Shown here piece by piece: positions 12,521-24,377 of a DNA stretch of 64,000 bases. Both the position numbers and the translations under genes were made by a program. Numbering within the stretch: the first letter of the stretch is position 1; the number at the start of each line of letters is the position of its first letter. The stretch comes from Heliopora coerulea (taxonomy: Eukaryota; Cnidaria; Anthozoa; Scleralcyonacea; Helioporidae): assembly GCA_030142905.1 (NCBI GenBank), contig JASJOG010000029.1:1679001-1743000 (forward strand), written 5' to 3'. The notes below the pieces were generated by a model. The model made no database searches, was not told the DNA's origin, and was given only the letters and a program-made list of their open reading frames with translations.

Positions 12521-12879
12521 TAGAGAGAAGAGACTATAGAGAGGAGGAAGTACCTTCTCATAAATTGACTGGCAATGATAAATCAAGCACAAAATATCTA
12601 AGCACATCGACTGCTTTTCTTGTGCAGGAAGAACAAAAGTGTTTTGACCACAACTACAAACAATCAAAATGGAATTTGCCGACAGTGATGTGTTGTCCCG
12701 TGGATCGAGGATTAGATTCTGAATGGAACAGTGAGACCTATTTGGATGAATGCTTCACGGAACTCGCTAAATCTCGCTCTAGTACCTCTAGTGATGTGAC
12801 TCCTATGTCTATGTCTCTTAGTCAGAATGGAAATCGATTTCAACATTTCTCTCGGTTAGACGGTGACGTGTTTTGGTAG
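12521..12879 (+). pseudogene. 3' fragment of a FAM43-like PTB gene (copy D)
   Basis: An open frame of about 115 residues without a plausible ATG start. It corresponds only to the tail of copies A and B. It has the same landmarks in order: a Ser/Thr-rich linker, then CPVDRG, YLDECFTEL, SRSS, and an end reading GDVFW before the stop. The entire PTB fold is missing, and the fragment begins directly against the truncated LINE. It diverges clearly from A, so it is an older paralog whose 5' part was removed when the duplication or LINE junction formed. Confidence 0.7.
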
Positions 12880-13521
12880 AGGATGCATTATTGTCGAATT
12901 GATATCTTGAAATTTGCATTGGCAGATACACGTTTCATTCACTTAGGCTGTGGGTGTTATTATTTTGAATGTAACGTACGAATCAAACGTGGATTCAGTC
13001 AACATGCTGCAACATGATTCCATAGCTCTAATCGTGATTAAGAGGTGATTAAGAGACAATTATAAGTTCAGCATTGTTCCCTTGGTGACATACGTTTGTA
13101 GTTTTTAAGAGGTATTGTGTACTAGTTGAATAAGATACTGGTTACTTAAAAAGATGTTACTTAGTTTTGCTTTATAAATGACCAAATCCTGGCAATACTC
13201 AATGATAGTACACTGGGTGTACCTCAGGTGAGCACTAAAACTGCTTACAGATGATCTGGTTCTAGTTTTAACTTTGCTATTGTCTATAGTTAATTTTAAG
13301 AAATGCCAGAAATGAAATAGGTTCTGACCAAATTCATTTCGGCGAAGGTGACTCGAGCCACAGCCATACCCTCAACTTTTAATGATTCGAACGTAACACA
13401 AGCGAAGAAATAGATTTTGTTCTGGCTTATTTGCATTAAGTTTGATGCGGATTTTAAGTTGGATATGAGCCAGATAATCTATCTTTATAACAGCAATTTT
13501 AAGCTTGTCATGTTTTCTTTA
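12880..13521. other. No gene seen
   Basis: Sequence downstream of the PTB fragment, with stop codons in every frame and no recognisable element. Confidence 0.5.
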
Positions 13522-13942
13522 CCTTTTGCCAGTGGCCGCGTGGCCCATGGGGACACCGGGACATTTCCCGGTGAGCCCAAATGACTAGTAGGCAGAAGGT
13601 CCTCCTATAGTGTGTTAGGTGACGTGCATATTTAGCATAAACGTGACGTTTTATGTAGAGGTGTGAAATTTAAAACTCCTGTAGACCCTGCAGGGGAGTT
13701 ACTTTAATCATTTATATTTTATTATCGACGCGTGTCACTATAAACTTATTTCATGATGTCAGTTCATGAAGTGTTTCTTCTAAGTTTTTGTCTTACTGAA
13801 TTTAAGGTTTTCGCGTCTTCAATTCACATCGTACTTTTTTTGGCAGAAGTCTGCTCACCCCACCCTTCTGCCCTGAAAAGTGGGCCCTTAGCTTCTCATT
13901 CCCCGGCCTCTATTTGACAGCCACGCCACCACTGCCTTTTGC
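13522..13942. mobile_element. hAT-type MITE with 8-bp target duplication
   Basis: A 405-base element (13,530-13,934) is bounded by inverted ends CAGTGGCCGCGTGGC and, read inward from the right, CAGTGGTGGCGTGGC. It is flanked on both sides by the identical 8-mer CCTTTTGC (13,522-13,529 and 13,935-13,942). An 8-bp duplication together with CAGTG-type ends is the signature of hAT transposition. It has no coding capacity and is therefore non-autonomous. Confidence 0.85.
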
Positions 13943-14430
13943 TGCCTCATTTGCTGTTTCTCAACTTTATTATATAGTTTACACCGGTTAACACCAGAGT
14001 ATTTGAATCGTCAGCGGAAGATTAAAAAATATGCCATTTAAAGAGTTAAATAATTTTGGCTGTCAGGTCTATATATCTAATCTGAACACAAACCAGCGCC
14101 ATCCCACACTCTGAGGAGTTCAAGATTGGATGTCTCGGAAAGATCTCATCCTTGTCTCGTATATTGATCGAGGTTGAAGCGTTAAACTATTTTACTTGAC
14201 ACTGCTCAGTTTTCCTTCCAGTGATATTTGACCATAGGACAATTAAGCATGAGAATGGGATGTCCTTCCAGGCTTCCAAAGCATTTTTGTGCAAGGGAAA
14301 AGAACGAACTTCTCAGCAAGCACCAATGGAACATCTGTTGCATTGTTTCGGTGAAAAGGAAGAACTTGTCAGCGTGTATCTTGTGAGATGAACAGAACTA
14401 CCGAAACAGTAAACCCATCATTCTCCGGAA

Positions 14431-14449
14431 GACAGAGATAGATAGAGAG

Positions 14450-14508
<59 letters not shown>

Positions 14509-14540
14509 GAGAGACAGACAGAGAGACAGAGAGACAGAGC
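14431..14540. repeat. GATA/GA microsatellite
   Basis: Runs of GATA, then GA, then GACAGA units. Confidence 0.95.
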
Positions 14541-14703
14541 GATACAGCTCTATTTTTCAGTTGCCTGATGATCGCCTGAACGCGTGAAACTCAGAGTAGC
14601 GACGGCAAAAACTTTTGTCTATTTTACTTCTTATATATATAGATAGATAGATACTGTAGATATGTATGAATTAAATAAACAACAATATTAAAATAGTGTC
14701 AAA

Positions 14704-15350
14704 TCAAAAGTGAGACCAATCATGAGTTTTTAAACATTTTTTAAATAAATTGAGGGATGTATTATTTCTTAATTCACTTGCAAGATTATTCCATAACTTG
14801 GCTCCATCCTAATGAAAACTTTTTTTCAAATAATCAGTTTTGGGCTTTGGTAATGATAAATTGACATCATGATTTCTCAAATTGTAAGAGTGCACTTGAT
14901 CTTCTGGAACAAATAAATCTTTTAAATAATAAAAAGACTTTTCAGGATATCACGTAAACGTGCATGATAATCTGATTGGGTATTAATTCTCGCAGTTCGA
15001 AATTGAAGTTATTGTAAACTTTGTACCAAGCCTTTGGATAAATTGCCCCACACAACATCACAGTAATAAAACAGTGATTGTATAAGACATTTGTATATTG
15101 TATTTAAAAGGGAACGATGAACAAATAGTCGTATTTGTTTCATACTATTTATAGCTTTATTTACTTTTTTCGTTGTGTCAGCAACGTAGGTCGACCAAAG
15201 AAGTACATCGTCTATTATTATTACTAGTGATTTACTTTTAAATACCCTTCTTACGGAATTATTACCCATTCTTATTTCAGGTATTTTTACCAGTTGATCC
15301 AATTTGTATCTCGAACCTACTAACATGAATTCAGTTTTTGAATTGTGCGT
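14704..15350 (-). pseudogene. LINE reverse transcriptase C-terminal fragment
   Basis: Read on the minus strand, this begins [12 protein letters not shown], a segment typical of the end of LINE reverse transcriptases. It continues through [16 protein letters not shown] and, after stops and frame changes, ends GAKLWNNLASELRN followed by an F-K-K motif and a stop at about 14,704. This is the usual order for the C-terminus of CR1/L2-like non-LTR elements in invertebrates. The catalytic core is absent: upstream the sequence runs straight into a microsatellite. Confidence 0.8.
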
Positions 15351-15354
15351 GTGT

Positions 15355-15580
15355 GTGAGAGAGACAGAGAGACAGATAGAGACAGACAGAGAGAGACAGA
15401 CAGAAAGAAACAGACAGAGACAGACTGAGACAGACAGATAGAGAGAGACAGACAGAGAGAGACAGACAGAGAGAGACAGACAGAGAGAGACAGACAGAGA
15501 GAGACAGACAGAGAGAGACAGGCACATAGAGACAGACAGAGAGAGACAGGCACATAGAGACAGACAGAGACAGACAGACT
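15355..15580. repeat. CAGA/GAGACAGA microsatellite
   Basis: More than 200 bases of GACAGACAGAGA-like units. Several long artificial ORFs of Leu/Ser/Val/Cys cross it on the minus strand. Confidence 0.95.
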
Positions 15581-15659
15581 GTTTTCTTATTTGAGGGAAA
15601 TATAAAAGACTTTTTATACTTACCTTTTAACACAATTTCCGCAAAATTTGACAACACAC

Positions 15660-17575
15660 ACAAAGTATATTTGTCTGTTTCAAGCCAGTAGAAGCACAGG
15701 CTGAATCGAGCTCATTCTCAAATAGAATTTAGTTCGACACTGCTTCTTTCGAGGTTATAAGAGCAAGACATGTGGAACGTCATGAATGTTCATCTTAGGA
15801 TATTGGCCTTCTGTCTTCAAATTAACTACATCAAATCCGGATGGCGTGTTTTCGGATTTAAAAGGGAATAAGACGCTTTATCCATTGTTATGAGGAAATT
15901 ATTTCAAAAAATTAAAAATTTAGTGCAGTTGCAATAAATCCGTCTTGCTATCCGTCTATTAATTAAAACTAAGTATGAAACGTTTTCTCTCTCATACGTA
16001 GTAGAATAATTCCACTGACAACGCCGAACAATAATGAAAGCAATTTTTACGATTTAAAGACAATGTGAGGCCTGAGTTGCTAGAGAACATGAGAAATCTG
16101 AGCCTTAATCTCGAGATGAATATTGGTTGCATAACTCATTGACTTTCTTAGGGAGTTAACATTTAGTGCAGGAGTTAAATTATTCAACTGTAGATTTAGT
16201 TTGTAGTCAGTATCAAGGAGAACGAGGTATATCTACTGGGAGAATGATATCAGTTATAAAGGTTGATTGATGGAGGTATTGTTTTCACACCTTTGTAATC
16301 TTCCTCAGTCTTTGTTGAGATGCTAAATCATATTGAACAAACAGATGAGTTTTTTTAAAGTATTTTGTTTAATCTCTTATGAAGCAATTAGAATAGATCG
16401 AAAACAAAGGATTGCGCAATATTCATGGAAATAACACTGGAAGCGTGTTTGTAATTATATCGAGCTGAGTAAAACAAGAGCGGACAAGAAAAGTTTACGT
16501 TTCATCAAAATCATTTTCCAAAACTTCACACCAGAAGGACTTTAACAAACTCGAAGCAAACGATGTCATTAAACAAGGAAATACCGAACGTAGCAAGAAT
16601 AGCCTAAAGGACGAACATCTCAAAAGTCAAGTTTTCATCTTGACTTCTTCACCTTCATGTTACGCAAATATGAATTCTAAAGCGTTCCATTGATTCACCG
16701 ACCATTCCGCCACCATTGAACGTAGTGATCCACTTAGCAATAGGGTAGCGTCTAGGCACAATGGAAGCACGAGTACACCCCATAAGCAGATTAAAATATA
16801 TATTAAATTTAATTAAACAGGTTAAATTGCACGAGAACGGGGGATAGTATTTGCAAAAAGTATATACAAAAAAGTTGCCCTTAAGAGAGACATGTTTATT
16901 TGTTGGGCTCTTTAATACTATTTTAAAATGCCGTCTCTGCCACGGCTATACAGCCCACTCACGATTGGCCCTGTGTAAATTTTTCTTAGCTCTATCCGTA
17001 GATTGCAAGTCCAGATTTCCGCGTTCGAGAGCTAAAATCCAACTGAATCACTAAAGTTTAAGCACAAATAATTTTCCTACGACTTTCTTATGTTCCCTCA
17101 GCTGGATTGAGCTCAGAGGTCGTCTATATTGCACCCAAGGAATCTCAAAACTCTTATTACCATAATTTTCATTTAAGGCATTCCTTTTATCGCTTTAAAT
17201 GAGACTGAATCGTTTTGTAAAAGTCTTTGGTTCCTGCAGAGTACCTGTCCACTGAATAATTCCTTCTTTCTTTGAAATCAGCTCGTTCGCTTGAATAACA
17301 AACCACTAATATATGCCATTTTATACGCCATTTTACTGACTTTAAGTTTAAGGGTTTGGAGAAGTTACTGGTTCTTAGTTGTTCTATTTCCACTCTGGAT
17401 GTTAAGTTCAGCAAGAAAGAAAATTTCCGCTTCTCTTCAGTTCATAGTTCATCTTCTGAAAGTTAACCAACACATTTTGAAGTCAACTTTAGAGCTCATC
17501 CTCATATGATCAAGAATTAAAATTTCTTGATTAAATCTTAAAATCTTAAGCCGGGCACAAGTTAAAAAAACAAGG
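15660..17575. other. No gene seen
   Basis: AT-rich, with only short ORFs lacking domain-like patterns. Confidence 0.45.
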
Positions 17576-17582
17576 AAGGTAA

Positions 17583-17868
17583 TGTGATGATAAGTAACGT
17601 GAAAACTAACCAATAGGATTAAAGTAACAAGATGTAAGGTAACAAGAAAGTAGAGATAAAATGAAATGAAACGCACAATGAAAAGGGGGCCGCCTGACCC
17701 TCTCTCATCGAGAACATCTCATCCATACCCCTTTCTTTATTTTAGTTTCACGTGGCCCTCTTTTAATTGTGTCTTTCAATAAATTTTATCTCTACTTTCT
17801 TGTCACCTTACATCTTGTTACTTTAATCCTATTGGTTAGTTCTCATGTTACTTATTATCACGTGTAAA
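17583..17868. repeat. Foldback element
   Basis: Inverted arms of about 85 bases face each other around a centre of about 115 bases. The left arm contains AACCAATAGGATTAAAGTAA, and the right arm (from about 17,783) reads it back nearly perfectly. Probably a non-autonomous foldback transposon. Confidence 0.8.
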
Positions 17869-17869
17869 T

Positions 17870-18790
17870 AGATTTATAGGTTTTTGTCACACTTGTAAAT
17901 AGTCACAAGGATGGTAATGCTCATTTTTACTAAATAACAACCACTTGCAATATTTCTGCTTTAAAATATCAAAACGATGCCATCCGCAATAAGAACATTT
18001 GAGGTTTTTCTTAATAATAGTAATTAGTGATAAGAGATTTAATATATGTATGTTTATAGCTTAACTGCAGGCTTTTTTCTATAAAAAAATAAAATACCAT
18101 AAAAAAATTTAGGAAAATAAAAAAATGATATCTTTATCAAATTGTGGTTGTTAGCTTATTTGGACATTTGTTTTGAAAACATAATGACGCTTTTGGTGAA
18201 CCTGTTTTGAAACAAACGAACTCTTATTTCTGTTCATTCATATCAACGAAGTTATGTGTTATATTTGCACCTGAGAAGTTAACCTCGAGACTAAAGAGAA
18301 AATCAAATGACCAAGAAAAAGAAAAATTGGAAAATAAATGACAGATTGATTGGCTAATGTTTTATTTATGAAATCATAAAGTAGTTCCAAGGGCCTCAGA
18401 ACTGAACTGCCACCAAAATAACAGATTGCAAATTCAATCTTTAGTCAACAATGACGACCAGTTGAAAAAGACACAGTTTACTCATTGGTGCATCAATAGT
18501 TTTGATGTGCATTTTCATCAAAGCCTATAGTCCGAATATATTATTTAGCTCCGTTTACTTTCTACCCCAGTCTTTCCAGTGCCATATTTCGCCAACATTC
18601 TGAATATTCCTCACAAATGACTTAGGGTACAAGGCAGCGAGTCACTTTAGATGAAGTTTGTAAAAAAATCGATATCTTGGTCAACATGACATGTGAAGCC
18701 GTTTTGGAATAGCTTTGTATATCGTATGAAAATGAGTCTAATCCACATCAAACTCAATGAGTTCATTGAATTGTAGAACAGCCAAATGAC
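17870..18790. other. No gene seen
   Basis: AT-rich sequence with no recognisable element. Confidence 0.45.
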
Positions 18791-18793
18791 AAA

Positions 18794-19057
18794 GGCCTTT
18801 TTCACACGTCAGCATTAGCATAAGCATAAGGACAAAACAAAAGGCTAAAGAAATGAATGAAGTCAAGCCTGAGACATAAGGATCATCATCAGCATAAGCA
18901 TAAGATCATAGTCGAAGCATAAGCCAAGAGCCGAACAAAACGTCGAAACAAAGCAAAATTCTTCTTGTTTTGTCTTGGCAAGTCCCAGATCAAATATCAT
19001 GCTTTGTTTTCGTATTGATCTTATCCTTATGCTTATATTGCTCGTGTGAACCAGGCT
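18794..19057. mobile_element. MITE-like element with inverted ends
   Basis: The ends read GGCCTTTTTCACACG on the left and, inverted, AGCCTGGTTCACACG on the right. Each is followed inward by ATAAGCATAAGGA-type sequence. Several further GCATAAGCATAAG blocks lie inside. No clear target-site duplication was found, so the superfamily is not assigned. Confidence 0.65.
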
Positions 19058-19059
19058 TA

Positions 19060-19997
19060 AGCGTTCTATGAATTTTAAGAAGATACGTGATTGAAAGATG
19101 ATTAAAACTTCTACTATTCCCAAGGGATAAAGAAATTAAAGCTGAATTAAGAGATTACGCACACAGGAATAGCAGCTACGTGTCTCCTCTGACTTTAACC
19201 CGATAACGATAAAATGCACACCTGACAATTCCCATACAGTTCTTCTGTTTGGCAATTGAGAGATATGATTCTTAATTTATTAATTCATATGAAAGATAAA
19301 TAATTCTTAATTATTTGTTTTGGATTTTAAAAAATTAGAAACTAAAATCAAGTAACTATGTTTTTATTGACATTTTCAGAACTTTATCCAAAATTTGATG
19401 CGTAAGTCGCCCAAGACACAAATGCAAACGTTTAGCATATTGTTATTTCCTGCAAATTTTTACCTTTTTCGGTTTCGTAAGAAGCAAGTTTAAATGGGGT
19501 AAACCTGTTGTCAAGAGCACTTTTGCAAACGTGCACATAAAAGTAGATCCTACTTAGCTTTTTATTCTGGGTATAAACAATGAATTTCACATGTCATGAT
19601 GTCCTTCATACTTTATTGAGATATTAATACCTATGTACAGTTACATCCTAAAATATTTAATGCAATTACGCAATGGCAGGAGTTTGGGCAAGGCTCGTCA
19701 TGCTGTAGTTCAGTTTACCTGCTAAAGCTCTCCTTGTTATAACTGATCTGAATATTTTGCTCTCATTGTGTTGAGTGAGCTGCATAGAGTTTGCAAGTTA
19801 CGCTTCTCTGTAAATTCGAGTTTGACTTTCAGTACGTATGCAGCTTCCTTAACCCATCTTCCCTTCCGACTATTTCATTTTGCCGATCAAATCTCGTATT
19901 CGATTTCTGATTACATTAACGTCAGATTTGGTTGCATGCCTTTTTGGTATTGCCTTGCACTACAGCTTTGTTTATTATTACAACTTCTTACATGACT

Positions 19998-20000
<3 letters not shown>
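19060..20000. other. No gene seen
   Basis: AT-rich sequence between a MITE and a GATA array. Nothing recognised. Confidence 0.4.
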
Positions 20001-20077
<77 letters not shown>

Positions 20078-20078
20078 T
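20001..20078. repeat. GATA microsatellite
   Basis: About 19 uninterrupted GATA units. On the minus strand it lies just after the LINE 3' end at 20,079-20,345 and is probably that element's simple-repeat tail. Confidence 0.95.
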
Positions 20079-20345
20079 TTATTAAAATAATTACATCGCA
20101 GCCCTGTAGCTGAATTGCGTAATTAATTCACATTAGGAAAAAATATAAGACAATAAAATAAGTATAAATAAAGCTACATATACAAATGTTGTGACATATA
20201 GAATCTCTAAAGTTTATTGTTGATCAAGCTGCACATCGATGGAATAAAAGTATTTTGGTAACGCTTGGTATTAGTTCGAGGAATATTAAATGTTTTCATT
20301 CTCCTAAGATTGTACTTTGGTTGGTATTTTGGTTAAAACCAAATT
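20079..20345 (-). pseudogene. LINE 3' end fragment
   Basis: On the minus strand a short frame reads NLRRMKTFNIPRTNTKRYQN, then FIPSMCSLINNKL and a stop. This resembles the last residues of invertebrate LINE ORF2 proteins (R-T-x-T-K-R-Y-x2-x-F-x-P-S). A 3' untranslated tail and a TATC repeat follow. It is severely 5'-truncated. Confidence 0.55.
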
Positions 20346-20366
20346 GGTTAAAACCAAGTAGTTGGT

Positions 20367-20584
20367 ATTCTGGATACTATCATGAATAATACACGGTCGT
20401 TCTTAGTATCATAAACACTTGTTTCAAATTAGATACATTCGAATATTTCAGTTAGATCTTAAGGCGGCTTGCTGTCGTATCGACGCTTTCCTCACAAATG
20501 AAAATAATTTACTGTCTGCATCAGAAAGAATCAAATGTGGAAGTATCATTTGGACGGGTAGGGCAAATGCAGTAGGCTTGTGTT
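20367..20584 (+). repeat. Left arm of a 217-bp inverted repeat
   Basis: This arm is repeated in reverse orientation at 21,556-21,772 with few mismatches. It contains CTTAAGGCGGCTTGCTGTCG and TTTGGACGGGTAGGGCAAAT. The arms are about 970 bases apart. No transposase is visible in the spacer. Confidence 0.85.
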
Positions 20585-21555
20585 AAAACAAAGCGATTGT
20601 CTATCTTGTCCGGCTCTGGAGTGAATTAGCAGTGGCGATTCCAGGATTTTAAAAAGGGGGTTTGAGGATAGTAAGTAGATGTTTTTCGTCGTGAACATTG
20701 GCGTGATAAACACGCCATTCTAGTGAGCTTGGGATGAAGCTTTCCCAGGAAAATTCTTGAAAATAAGAGTTTGCGAGATTGGTTCTTGTTGCACCCGAGG
20801 GCTTTACAAAGACAGTCTTATTGTAGTATTAAAGGGATTACGAGACATTTAAGATAGCTAAGTATGTAGTTAGTATGACAAAATCCAAAAACTCACACTC
20901 AGTAGACTTTTGAAGAGGGTTTCCGTGGAAACGACGGAAACCTCTCAAGATCCGCCTCTGATTCGTGCAGGATATTCCGAGATAGAGGAACAAATGAGAG
21001 TATGCGAAAAATATCTTTCCCTTGAAAGATATATCCTAAAACTGAAATGTATCAACGCAACGATCTTATGGACCAGCTATTTCTAAAAATATATTTGGGT
21101 TTTTAACTTTTTTATAAATGTGTTTTCTCTAATAATTTGAACATTATCAAGAAACGGATTCCTATACTCGATAACAGTAAGGTTGCGCGTGAGAAAGAGA
21201 ATGGGTCTGGGTTACTGGGTGCAAGAATGAATTCAAAGAAGTTTAGACGCAAGTGTGTATACGTGTTGGGTTTAATGCTGTCGTCTTCTAGACGTGTTGT
21301 TGTGAGTGCCAACTGCCTTTGTTCTTCCATGCTCCTGAGGCTTTATTTCCAGTTTTATAATCCGTCATTTATCTCCTTTTTGAAAAACAGTATTGTTAAG
21401 ATTGAAAGGTTAGTAGACATACTTCTGGATCTGTTAGCAGTTATCTTTGGGAACTATTTGTTGAAAACGAGGTACAACGACGATAGTATCTACATTCCTC
21501 CCTCCAAGTCAGATTTATACTTTTTACTCCTGTGATTCTCAGACGGTAGGTTTCA

Positions 21556-21772
21556 GCATAAGCCTTCTGCATTTGCCCTACCCGTCCAAATGATACTTCC
21601 ACATTTGATTCTTTCTGATGCAGACAGTAAATTTTTTTCATCTGTGAGGAAAGCGTCGATACGACAGCAAGCCGCCTTAAGACCGAACTGAAATATTCGA
21701 ATGTATCTAATTTGAAACAAGTGTTTATGATACAAAGAATGACCGTGTATTATTCATGATAGTATCCAGAAT
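21556..21772 (-). repeat. Right arm of the inverted repeat
   Basis: Reverse complement of 20,367-20,584. Together the arms could form a long stem, and they may be ends of a foldback transposon or an inverted duplication. The spacer contains decayed hAT-like ends near 20,630 (CAGTGGCGATTCC) and 20,960 (GATCCGCCTCTG), but without a matching target duplication. Confidence 0.85.
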
Positions 21773-21774
21773 GG

Positions 21775-24375
21775 TTAATAGCTTGAAAAGCAAGTACATT
21801 TGTTATGAAATACACATTCCATCAACTTGGTGGTCTGCAATTTATGTCATTATGAACTAAATGGAATTTATCAAACGTCAACGTAGTCTATTATGAAAAT
21901 AGATGCTAAATTATAGGTGGACGATCGTATCACGAAAATTGTGTAGATTGTTTGAGTTTTGTCTTGTTTTAGACATGTAAAGTTATCTTATTTTTTGTGA
22001 CCAGCACCATAATTGGTCCTCTCGGAAATGTCATGAATGATGATTACCGATATAGCTTAAAAGGTTTTTGTTTATGTTATCAAATGTAAAGTCAGGGTAC
22101 AAGTTGGTATTGTTAAATCCTTGCTCTGGTTTGTATTAGTCCAGCCTATATTAATTGGATACTTTGCTGAATTCCAGATATGTCGTAATTCCTGTTCAGA
22201 TCAGATTTGAGCTCGAAATATGATGTGAAACTGTGAAATAACATAACTGAGATAAGAACTAGTACACTCTGATTTTAATATTATAATTTTACAAAGAACT
22301 TCATACATTTAGTGCCGAAAAATATTTTTCAAACATCGTTGTTAATTGTTACATTCCAGACAACGCCTTCACCTGGCAGAGTGAAAGACTTGGTCAGAAT
22401 GCATCTGATTGGTCAACTTGTACTGTCAGTCACTGTCAACCAAAATTGCCCACCGAAAGCATAAAAAGAGATGCTCCCTTCCCAACCGCAGAGAGAGCGG
22501 AAAAGAGAGAACCAACGAAGAGTGTCAACACGAGCAGGCAGAAGAGAGCAGACAAAGCAGAGCTGTAAAGCAAGTAGAAGAGAACTCAGACTCAGAGGAA
22601 CCACTTGCTGAAGTGAACAGTTATTGAAAATTTATAAATCATTAGTTATTGTACGTTGTCTTGTTACCCAATAAAGATCCAGCACCTCGCCAAAGCGTGA
22701 CTCTGCTGAGCTATTCCTTGTCAAGGAATAATCAAATTGGAGTCACATTCATAGTATGAATATAAGTGCGCAGTACAAGACATGGAGTTCAGCGGTTTGA
22801 TAAAAATGAAACCGTTTTAATCGAGTCGCGGAGAACCGTCAGTGTGGATAAAAGAATTGCGACACGTAGTGAACACAAAACTAGTTGAGTATATTATATT
22901 GCAGCTCGTCAGTAATTAGATAGCAGGCTATAGAAAGGAAGCTTTTGGAATATAGATTATGAAACAGAAAAAAAAATTGTATTTAGAGAACTGTTAAAGT
23001 TTAGAAACTAAGTGGATTTCTCCGAAAAGCAGTTTAGAGGTTGGGGAACAAGAAGATAAGGTAAAAGGTGCAATAGAGAAGCAGTGTTGACAATTTCTAA
23101 AATATGTGACAGAAATAAAGGACTGAACAGTTTTCTGGAAAAAACTGTATATGAACTTTATGTTGTCGTCGAGACCACAGTAATCTAGTGGGTCATAAAA
23201 ATTTATAAACACGTTCCACGCAAAGTAAGTGGTTTTCTGTCGTAATTATGAATATATTAACTTCAAACTGTTTAATGTTGCTTACACGTTGCAATAGCAG
23301 CATGAAGATGACGTATAATTTTATAGTACACAGTCCTTATAATGCTAGTGTATGCAAAATATTTCTGAATAATTACAAATTACAACCTGAAAAATCGACT
23401 AATTTAATAACTAAAAAATTATAACGCACTTAAAGAAAAGTAGTATTACATTCAAATAATCATATATAATTACAGAAACGTTCGCCATTCTGTTTCTCAT
23501 TTTTCCAGTGGCAATTGCTTTTTCTTTCGCATTTGAAGATATGAAATAATTTCAAATTAATTACAAGCAATAGCCTTAAAATTGATAAAATCACGACGAT
23601 TAACTATTTAATATCAAAAGATAAGAAATTGATTACGCTACTCACTGATTTGTCACTGAGTTGCCAATGACAAGATTCCATACATTCATCACTAATCTAA
23701 TTCGACGAGAGCCGAAAAGTGAGTTGTTCAGATCAGGCCAAACCCCATTCTGCTGCCTGCCCTAGTTTATTTTCATCACAATCACTGTTTGTCGAACTGG
23801 ATGAGATCATTTTACCGTAAATTGGATTTATGACAAAATGCATAGAAAATGTAACCACTTCACGTCTTGTACAAGCAAATTTCTCTAAGCGAAACGTATT
23901 TCGTAAGCAATCACTGAACGTACCTTTGACAATATTATCCACATACCACAGCCTTACATGGAATGCGAGAAATATCAGCTTTCGCGTATTTCTGAAACCT
24001 TACTTGAACAATTGCTCAAAAACTCACAAATTTGCCTAATTTACTAGGGTGTACCATGCCCTTGTAACTTAGCCAAATTTGTGATTTTGTGAGTGTTCGG
24101 TTTACAGAGGTCACAGTTTGAGATTGTTCGGTGGAAGAGAATTTTTCTTCCGCTTAATCAGTTTCCCTTGACTGTTACTGCGGGATATTCCACGTCATTC
24201 AATGTAGTCATTTCGCCGGCTACTCATTGATAGGTAAATAACAATAAACAAGAGAAAATTAGAGAACTCATAAACGTCGAAGAATCATTAACTAACCGTA
24301 CTTGCGTATTTCTTTCCACAACGTTTCCGACCATGTGTCCTTCTTTAGGTAAGACTCTGAAAGCCAGTGTGTTCT
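21775..24375. other. No gene seen; possible solo LTR or promoter region near 22.4 kb
   Basis: Mostly AT-rich. Between about 22,340 and 22,690 the composition is less AT-rich, with a TATA-like GCATAAAAAG at about 22,459 and AATAAA at about 22,669, the spacing expected of a retrotransposon LTR or a very short transcription unit. No flanking duplication or retroviral-type gene is visible, so this is only a suggestion. Confidence 0.25.
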
Positions 24376-24377
24376 TT

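Noticed and set aside
15320..15663. Long Leu/Ser/Val/Cys repeat ORFs on the minus strand
   Set aside because: These are translations of a CAGA microsatellite.
20630..20960. hAT-like ends CAGTGGCGATTCC and GATCCGCCTCTG
   Set aside because: The flanking 8-mers do not match and the ends are imperfect; mentioned only as decayed traces.
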